Origin: Aurantiochytrium sp. KH105
Taxonomy: Eukaryota > Sar > Bigyra > Thraustochytrida > Thraustochytriidae
Assembly (NCBI GenBank): GCA_003116975.1
Contig: BGKB01000154.1
Location: 1 to 64,000 of the forward strand
Length of the DNA: 64,000 nt
Direction: 5' to 3'
Positions 57,994 to 64,000 of this stretch are shown here, piece by piece; position 1 is the stretch's first letter; each line of letters opens with the position of its first letter. Below the pieces are notes generated by a model. The model saw only the letters and a program-made list of their open reading frames with translations, did not search any database and was not told the origin of the DNA. The translations under genes and the position numbers were made by a program.

Positions 57994-59063
57994 ATGAGCG
58001 AGGCGGACGCGGAGGCCGAGCACCCGGGCGCCGTGCTGCTCGACCTCGACGGCCTCTTCGGCGGCGAGAGGGTCAACCACGGCGACCCGGAGGAGCCCTT
58101 TGTGTGGACGCCGCCGCGCGGGACCACCAGCGCCAAGGAGGCCGACGCCAAGGGGGAGTCTACCGCGACGGAAGAGGGCCAGCAGTCCGACAAGCAAGAA
58201 CCTCCTGTCAAGCTTCGTCTGGCAAATGGAAATGTACATCTCATGGCGCAGCACGTGTGGCAATCGAGCATCACGCTGGCCGAGGAGATCTGCCACGGCC
58301 GTGTCGACGTCAAGGGCAAGCGCGTTCTTGAGGTAAGTTGATCTTTGTTCCTGATACCACAACGATGAAGCCGGGAATCCGACTTCGCCCAACGATCTTG
58401 GATTTGTCCACTGACAGAATGCAACACATCTGAACGAATGTCCACGCGGGTGATATATGATGCGATGCACAAATGCCGCAGCTCGGCGCCGGCGCAGCTC
58501 TGCCTGGCATCGTCTCGCGAAGGCGGGGTGCAACCTTTGTAGCCATCACAGACTACCCCGAGGATGTCATCGTGGAAAATATGACACATAATGTCAAAGC
58601 CAATGAACTCGACACGGACGCTCCGGCCGTCGTCCGCGGCTTCAAGTGGGGTGAGCCCATCGACGATTTGATGGCCTGCTGTCCCGACGGAGATTATTAT
58701 GACACCATCCTAATGGCTGATACCTTGTGGATGGAAAACCAGCATGAAAACCTCTTGCAAACCTGTGTTGACATTCTCAAGCGCGCTCCGCCAGAGGCGG
58801 AGGCTGTGGCAGTGCTTACATACATGAATCATGATGACGGCCGTGGTGTTGCTGGACGCTTCTTCGCCAAGGCCCAGGAGCTTCATGGCTTCCAAGTGAG
58901 CTCAGACCGCCGCATTGCATGGCGTGCCAACCCGACCGAGGAGGATTACGAAAGCGACAGCGACGATCCGGACCGCTACGGGCCCGTTCATTTCCGTACC
59001 TTGCGTCTCCCATCACCCACGAGCAACACTTCGTCGGAAGCTGTCTCAACAGAAGCACAATGA
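57994..59063 (+). CDS. EFM7: EFM7/NNT1-like methyltransferase with one intron
   Basis: Exons 57994-58332 and 58482-59063, separated by a 149-base GT-AG intron (donor GTAAGT, acceptor GCAG), give a 306-residue protein. The join restores motif I, KGKRVLE|LGAGAALPGIV. Other family features are LMAQHVWQSSITLAEEI before it, ITDYPEDVIVENM (acidic motif), then FKWGEPI and DTILMADTLWMENQHENLLQT. This is the METTL21/EFM-type seven-beta-strand family, closest in my reading to EFM7/NNT1, which methylates the N-terminal end of translation elongation factor 1A. The N-terminal 75 residues are acidic and polar. Exact substrate is inference. Confidence 0.85.
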
Positions 59064-59246
59064 TCTTGAACTATCAAATGATCGATTTTTTGATTACCGG
59101 TATCTATCTATTCTATTCCTTTGTATCTACAGCGAACAAGCAAGCAAGCAAGCCAGTCGGCCGGCCGGCCAGCCATACAGGCCCAGGCCCAGACCCAGAC
59201 AAGAGCGCAGCGCGACCTGTCGAATTGCGTCCATTGAACAAGATGG

Positions 59247-62168
59247 CTAGTCTTTTCTAATGTTGCTCTTGGGAAGCGTGGGAAGTCGTATCACAAGCGA
59301 GACACATCGAAGAGTCATGGGCGCTCCTTTCTCTTGCAGCGACTCAATCACGGATTCCGACAGTCCGTACCTCATGCAAAGACTCTGCAGAGAGGCGCGA
59401 CGCGTCGGACCTTCGCGCCGAACCGGCACCTGACTCTCCGTCAGCATCGCAGCTCCGCTGCGTCTCTGTCCCGCGCTTTCCGCTTGAGATGCTTCATCCC
59501 CATCCTCCTCACGTAAATTCTCGTCGAGCTCAATGCAGCGCGCAGAAAGTGGAAACTTGTGCGTTTCAAGAATTCCCCGAAGAGTCTGCCCGTTGCACGG
59601 CTTCGAGACATTGAATCCAAAAAGCGCGAAGAGCCCGGCAAGCGACATATATGACTTGACTGACGCTGTTTCCAAGCCAGCAATCCGATTTCCTGTCCTT
59701 GGACGGAAACAGATGCACTCGCGAGAGAGTGGCAAGGCCTTGGAAGTATCGGCGATAGAAACCCCAAGGAGGTCAGCGAGACGAGTGAGAGAAATGTAAA
59801 CCTTGCCCACTTTGTGTGTCGGTTTTTCCTTGGCGAGCTCGAAGGCAACCACCGGCGCCTCGAGGTCGATGCCGGCCTTTGCAAACACATCTTTCCATCG
59901 TAACACGCCACCATCTGCAAGACCTTGGCCAGTGGCGTGCTGCGAAGAAATAGACTGCTGCTCGCCCTCTGACGCCGAGGTGCCCACGCCAGCTTCGACC
60001 TGAGATAATGATGTCGACCCTGGATGGATGTCCTTGTCATGAGCAACGTTCGACTCATCTTGCAGGCTCGTCCGCTCGTTTACCTTTTCTTCACTCTCTC
60101 CATGCTGCGGTACGGCCGCGACGCCCACTTTTCCAGCCGATAACAGCCCAGAGGCCGCCCCGTCTGCTACGCCCTGGCCGTCCAGCATCTGATCGCCTGA
60201 GGTGGAAGATTCTGGCATTTTGTCGCGTTCCGTGCCAAGAGGCTCATCCAGAGGTATCTCATACATGGCCAAAAACCTCGGCAGCGTAAAGTAAACAAGG
60301 CCAAAGCAGTCCGTATTTGTTGCATTCGACGCCGGGAGCGCCGAGAGGTCAATCACCTGCTCCTCGTCCGTGCAGCTGCCCGAGTCATCGTCATTGTCGT
60401 AGTGTGCTGACATTGAATCATGGGCCCGCGCTCCGTCTCCATGAGACGTTGGTTCTAACTTTGGTTTGTTCAACGACTTGCCACCTTTGTGCTTAATTCT
60501 TGTTCGTTTGTGGGTCTCAGTCTTTGTCGCAGCTAAAAGAGGCTCTTCGCCTAATTTTTCAGCCTTCATCAACTTCTTTTTGAGATTGCCCTTCTTCTCC
60601 TCCTCTTCCTTGGCAGCGGCTGCGAGAACACCCGCAAGTGCTTTTGCCGAGGAGGAAGAGGAGGAAGACGAAGATGCCAAAGCACCACACGACGACGATG
60701 AGGAGGACGAGGAAGAGGACGTGTGAGCAGAGCAAGATTTGGAAGTTTGCGAGTGCATGTGCGACCAGCAAACCCCATCAAAGAAGCTCGGTTCCTGGCA
60801 GAGAGGTATGGCACAAGCAGCCACGGCGGACATCTTGTGGTTCTGACTCATTGAGAGGAGCTTCTTTGAGTCTGTTGTCTTCACAGGACAAGCGACGCTT
60901 GCTGCACTGTTGGCATACGGATCGGTCCTGTGCCTTTTGAGGACGCCGGATGAATCATTTGCCTTCCGACCCGTCTCGTGTTTTCGTTTGACAGCTGAAG
61001 CCTTGGTGCTTGTGGCCTTCGGTTCAGAAGGAGCAGCTTTGTCGATACATTTCTTCTGTTTCTGAGACGTGCCGGTGTCTGAAGGTTTTTGGATGTGCAT
61101 GAAACACATGCCATCCTTGACTGCATATCGGCCACAGCGAAAATGTTCGCACATACCCCAAAATCGTTTCGTATGCACGAAACACAGCTTCTCTTGGTTT
61201 TTAACCTTTTCAGAGCAGCCTTTGACTTGGCAAACCTGATCTTCTGAATGCGCCTGGCCCCTTTTGTTTGCAATACTATTGCCCGGTGCCTCGCTGCCTC
61301 TTGCTTTGGCACGGGACGCTTTACCCTTGCGTGACGGCCCATGCCGTGAGCAGAGTCCATTCACCAAGGCTGTGTTGTGGCACCGTGGGTATTGACAGAT
61401 GCCCAACATTTCCTTTTCGTGTTTGGCACAGCGACCACTGGTACAAAAGAGGGCCAGCTCGCGGCTGCAATTGGGATGCTGGCATGTGAGATCTAGAACC
61501 ACGTTTCGACGAGTTTTTGCCGATGTGGGCGTCTTTCCTTCCTGCTTAATCGATGCAGTAGGGGTCGTACTGCCTTCTTGAGCGTGAATATAGCAGAGAC
61601 CACGAGTACGCTCATGCTTTCTGCACCCTTCCACAGAGCACTGCATTCTTGAAAGGAAGTCGGAAGCACCAAGGTTTTGATTTGAACCAAGATGAAATGA
61701 ACACATGCCGTCTCGGTGAACAGTCTGACGACAGTTTGTGACATGGCAATGCTTCATGTGACTAGCAGAAGAGCTGCCGATGTGTCGTTTGCAGCGTAAA
61801 CCCGCCGAAGCAGCATCATTGCAGTCTTTTACGCTGCAAAGAGGATGCTGGGTTGCAGATGTCTGGTTCATCGCTGATGTGGAAGTCGACGAAGACGAAG
61901 ATGATGATGACGATGACGATGAAGACGTAGCAAAGGGTCTGCTTTCTGTTACAAACTTCCCTCCTTGGTTTGTAGGCGCCGCTTCATCCTGTCTTGCCTT
62001 GAGCTTGAAATGTCTAAAGCAGTAGCAGCCGCATTTTTTTTTTCGCGAGCAACCTATCGTTTTGCACTGCAACAGCTCATCGTGACGCCAACAGAGACCG
62101 CGATTACGCGTCCCAGATCGAGCTGTGCAGCCTGCGGTCTTGCACGTCCAGTTAGAACTGCGCGTCAT
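59247..62168 (-). CDS. Zinc-motif array protein (WRKY19-type repeats) with C-terminal repeat domain
   Basis: A 973-residue protein from the ATG at 62168. About ten repeats of C-x4-C-x(8-12)-C-x2-H occur, for example CKTAGC...GLCWRH, CSVKDC...GLRCKRH, CSVEGC...GLCYIH, CQYPRC...GLCSRH and CEHFRC...GMCFMH, nine in the first 365 residues or so and one later (CAIPLC...GVCWSH). These are the short zinc-binding motifs often named 'WRKY19-like' in stramenopiles. Basic and Ser-rich linkers follow. From residue 620 a different unit recurs: GLVYFTLPRFLAMYEI (623), KVYISLTRLADLLGV (789), KSYMSLAGLFALFGF (about 838) and RRASLQSLCMRYGL (about 922), three of them followed by PLS-R-CI-like ends. Probably a nuclear regulator or nucleic-acid-binding protein; exact role unknown. 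Confidence 0.82.
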   Translation of the reverse strand: MTRSSNWTCKTAGCTARSGTRNRGLCWRHDELLQCKTIGCSRKKKCGCYCFRHFKLKARQDEAAPTNQGGKFVTESRPFATSSSSSSSSSSSSSTSTSAMNQTSATQHPLCSVKDCNDAASAGLRCKRHIGSSSASHMKHCHVTNCRQTVHRDGMCSFHLGSNQNLGASDFLSRMQCSVEGCRKHERTRGLCYIHAQEGSTTPTASIKQEGKTPTSAKTRRNVVLDLTCQHPNCSRELALFCTSGRCAKHEKEMLGICQYPRCHNTALVNGLCSRHGPSRKGKASRAKARGSEAPGNSIANKRGQAHSEDQVCQVKGCSEKVKNQEKLCFVHTKRFWGMCEHFRCGRYAVKDGMCFMHIQKPSDTGTSQKQKKCIDKAAPSEPKATSTKASAVKRKHETGRKANDSSGVLKRHRTDPYANSAASVACPVKTTDSKKLLSMSQNHKMSAVAACAIPLCQEPSFFDGVCWSHMHSQTSKSCSAHTSSSSSSSSSSCGALASSSSSSSSSAKALAGVLAAAAKEEEEKKGNLKKKLMKAEKLGEEPLLAATKTETHKRTRIKHKGGKSLNKPKLEPTSHGDGARAHDSMSAHYDNDDDSGSCTDEEQVIDLSALPASNATNTDCFGLVYFTLPRFLAMYEIPLDEPLGTERDKMPESSTSGDQMLDGQGVADGAASGLLSAGKVGVAAVPQHGESEEKVNERTSLQDESNVAHDKDIHPGSTSLSQVEAGVGTSASEGEQQSISSQHATGQGLADGGVLRWKDVFAKAGIDLEAPVVAFELAKEKPTHKVGKVYISLTRLADLLGVSIADTSKALPLSRECICFRPRTGNRIAGLETASVKSYMSLAGLFALFGFNVSKPCNGQTLRGILETHKFPLSARCIELDENLREEDGDEASQAESAGQRRSGAAMLTESQVPVRREGPTRRASLQSLCMRYGLSESVIESLQEKGAPMTLRCVSLVIRLPTLPKSNIRKD

Positions 62169-62992
62169 TTGTCGATTGTATAGTTTCCCTCCTCCAACTC
62201 AAAGCTGGCTGGTGGTTAGCCTGATGAGCTCGCCTCTCGCCCTGCGACGGGCGCCCTGCGAGCCGGCCAATCTCCTCCGCGGCAAGCTTTCTACCGCCCT
62301 GCTGTGCTCTGCTGTGCTCTGCTGTGCTCTGCTGTGCTCTGCTGTGCTCTGCTGTGCTCTGCTGTGCTCTGCTCTGCACTGAAGTGCGCTGCAACTGCAG
62401 GTCTTGCCTGCCCGGTCGAGGTCGCTGTCGCGTGGCTTTCTCGTTTGGCGCCGCACATGTCGTATCTTTGACGGACTGCAGAACCCGCAAGCTTTGGTGG
62501 ATTTGGGGTAATGAAGTATATTCTAGGTTTTAGTACGGCCGCTGCTTCGATGGAAAGATCGAGGATATCCGCGCCGTGTAACCGACCTCTCCGAGCCTGA
62601 GAATGGGCCAAATGGAGAGAGAGTCCCGCGGGCAGAACCAGCTGGCTGGCTTGCTTGCTTGCATGCAAGGTGCTTGCGTGAGGGCGAGCGTGTGAGTCGC
62701 GCAGGTGCGCTTGCGCTTGCATGCAGCAGCACCGGCACTAGCCAGGCTAATACTGTTACGAAGAGGAGGCTTGTCCCAAAGACACAGAAAAAGCAAGCTC
62801 GAAAACCTATAGCAGCCCTCCGAAGGTCTTCACCTTCTTCTTCTTCTTCTTCTTCTTCTTCATATTCTCCTTTGCCACCGCGTACAAAGTGTCTTCAAGC
62901 CTCGACGCAGGGGTTACAATAAGTTTGATCGCGAGCTTTCGCAAACGTGCAGCTCCCGAAGTCCTCGTCGGGGAGTGCGCAGAGATATCTTG
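62169..62992. promoter_or_regulatory. Divergent promoter region with decamer repeat
   Basis: About 820 bases between the zinc-motif gene and a coiled-coil gene. Seven perfect tandem copies of GCTGTGCTCT at 62301-62370 read AGAGCACAGC on the zinc-motif gene's strand. A (CTT)n run of nine units at about 62834-62860 precedes the coiled-coil gene and, with the following AG, could be a splice acceptor. No separate gene. Confidence 0.6.
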
Positions 62993-64000
62993 ATGCTTGC
63001 GAACAAGAGTGGCTCGTACTATGAGGAGTACCGGAGATCCAGGTCTCGAGCGCGCCCCGGTCTAGAAGATGAGAGACTTTTGACGGATCGAGCAGCATAC
63101 CAGAGCTTTCTTGAAGTGCAGCTTGAACGCGTCTCAGCGGCATGTTTGACATCGCAAGGTGTAAGCGACAGGATCGAGGAGGTTCAGGCCGCTGTACTCA
63201 CATTTGACGAGAAAATCAACAACCTCTCACGAGCCGTCAAACTCACAGAATCCAAAGGCGAGCGCCAGGTTGAAGAGACGGCCAGCACCGTGCAAGATGC
63301 AACTCGCAAGCTCAGTGATGTTGCCGACGATGTGCTCCGTCTCGACAAAAAGCTCGACCTCACTCACCGCGGTCTAGGGAGATTGCGCGTCGAGACAGAA
63401 ACCTTCGAGCAACGCCAAAAGGACTTGACCGAAGTGCTACGACGACGCCTCGAAGAAAAGATCCTCGACATAAGCAGTCGCATCGAGCTTGAGGAGGCCC
63501 GTGGAAAGACGAATGAGAACCGCATTCTCTCATTGGGCGACATGGCCCGTGCAGAGACGAAGAACACAGCGGAGACATTGCAGAGTAAACTTGAACTCCA
63601 ACTAGAGGCGCTTCGCGAGCAAGTCGATCTTCGCGTCTCTTCGCTCGAAACTCGTGTCAGCACCGGTCTCGAGCACTTTAAGGCTTACGAGGCTGCTGTG
63701 GGTGGCGCCTCGCACCTTGCTCTTGAGACCGATGATGCGAGCTCAAGCGATGATGGTGAACGCCGTGGCAAAGCTAGCGCGAGATCTCGTTTGCAGCGCG
63801 GACCGCTAACGCTGGGAATGATGGGTCTCGGGCCAGCGTCGGGCCCCGTTGCGGCTGTACGATCAGAGGTGGAGCGCGTTCGTCAAGAAGCTGCTACCCA
63901 TACGGATGCCACCGCAAAAAGGGTTCTCGCTGCGCTCGAGGCCCTCGAAGTGAAGGTGAGCCGGGCTGCTGATGCGCCAACGGCGTCTGCGCAAACAGTA
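62993..64000 (+). CDS. Coiled-coil protein, cut by the window end
   Basis: An open frame of 336 codons running off the right edge. From the ATG at 62993 it reads MLANKSGSYYEEYRRSRSRA, then long heptad-like helices (AAVLTFDEKINNLSRAVKL; LRVETETFEQRQKDLTEVLRRRLEEKILD; LQSKLELQLEALREQVDLRVSSLETRV), a Ser/Asp-rich break (TDDASSSDDGERR) and a further helix. The frame is also open and protein-like upstream of this ATG (FKPRRRGYNKFDRELSQTC) back to 62813, but lacks an ATG there, so a spliced 5' exon is possible. A structural or cytoskeletal protein by composition; family not recognised. Confidence 0.75.
   Translation, partial: MLANKSGSYYEEYRRSRSRARPGLEDERLLTDRAAYQSFLEVQLERVSAACLTSQGVSDRIEEVQAAVLTFDEKINNLSRAVKLTESKGERQVEETASTVQDATRKLSDVADDVLRLDKKLDLTHRGLGRLRVETETFEQRQKDLTEVLRRRLEEKILDISSRIELEEARGKTNENRILSLGDMARAETKNTAETLQSKLELQLEALREQVDLRVSSLETRVSTGLEHFKAYEAAVGGASHLALETDDASSSDDGERRGKASARSRLQRGPLTLGMMGLGPASGPVAAVRSEVERVRQEAATHTDATAKRVLAALEALEVKVSRAADAPTASAQTV

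Noticed and set aside
57310-58533. Long minus-strand frames extending the TPR gene upstream or overlapping EFM7
   Set aside because: They read through promoter repeats and the complement of EFM7 exon 1; the presequence-bearing ATG at 57668 is a better start.

Overview
The window reads as nuclear DNA of a microbial eukaryote. Most genes are long single reading frames, but at least two genes (a Rab-like GTPase and an EFM7-like methyltransferase) carry short GT-AG introns. Gene content is eukaryotic: an ATR checkpoint kinase, a Prp22/DHX8 splicing helicase, an Hsp70/Hsp90 co-chaperone of the STI1/Hop type, a tubulin-tyrosine-ligase-like enzyme and a family GT34 Golgi glycosyltransferase. The zinc-motif array protein resembles the 'WRKY19-type' repeats common in stramenopiles. 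With the dense, intron-poor, fairly GC-rich layout this suggests a stramenopile, perhaps a thraustochytrid; that placement is inference.

Layout. (1) 0-11 kb: four paralogous ABC half-transporters (three on +, the third inverted), all with the same first-Gly-to-Ala change in the Walker A motif. (2) 11-25 kb: a four-helix membrane protein and a very large, apparently unspliced ATR gene. (3) 25-38.3 kb: an accessory-looking stretch. It holds a ParA-type ATPase fused to a PD-(D/E)XK nuclease-like domain, a run of seven hairpin modules directly upstream of it, a three-copy direct repeat, an 88-bp nested inverted repeat, a Tc1/mariner-superfamily transposase that ends at an ambiguous base, a coiled-coil gene, a Rab-like gene, a CAG repeat and a nuclease-kinase fusion of the Crinkler-related type. 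(4) 38.6-64 kb: a housekeeping stretch, largely of divergent gene pairs sharing short promoters, several with tandem GAGCA/CAAGG-type pentamers. It includes an OMS1-like methyltransferase, STI1, a TTL-like enzyme, GT34, three paralogous small single-pass proteins that look mitochondrial, Prp22, a 73-residue membrane protein, an ankyrin protein, a mitochondrial-looking TPR protein, EFM7, a zinc-motif array protein, and a coiled-coil gene cut by the window end.

The most novel-looking signals are (a) the ParA/nuclease gene with its adjacent hairpin array, (b) the three-member small membrane protein family (shared EGGHP, GPF and DEKLEN-type motifs), and (c) the C-terminal repeat domain of the zinc-motif protein. 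Functions are assigned only from motifs read by eye; no searches were run.
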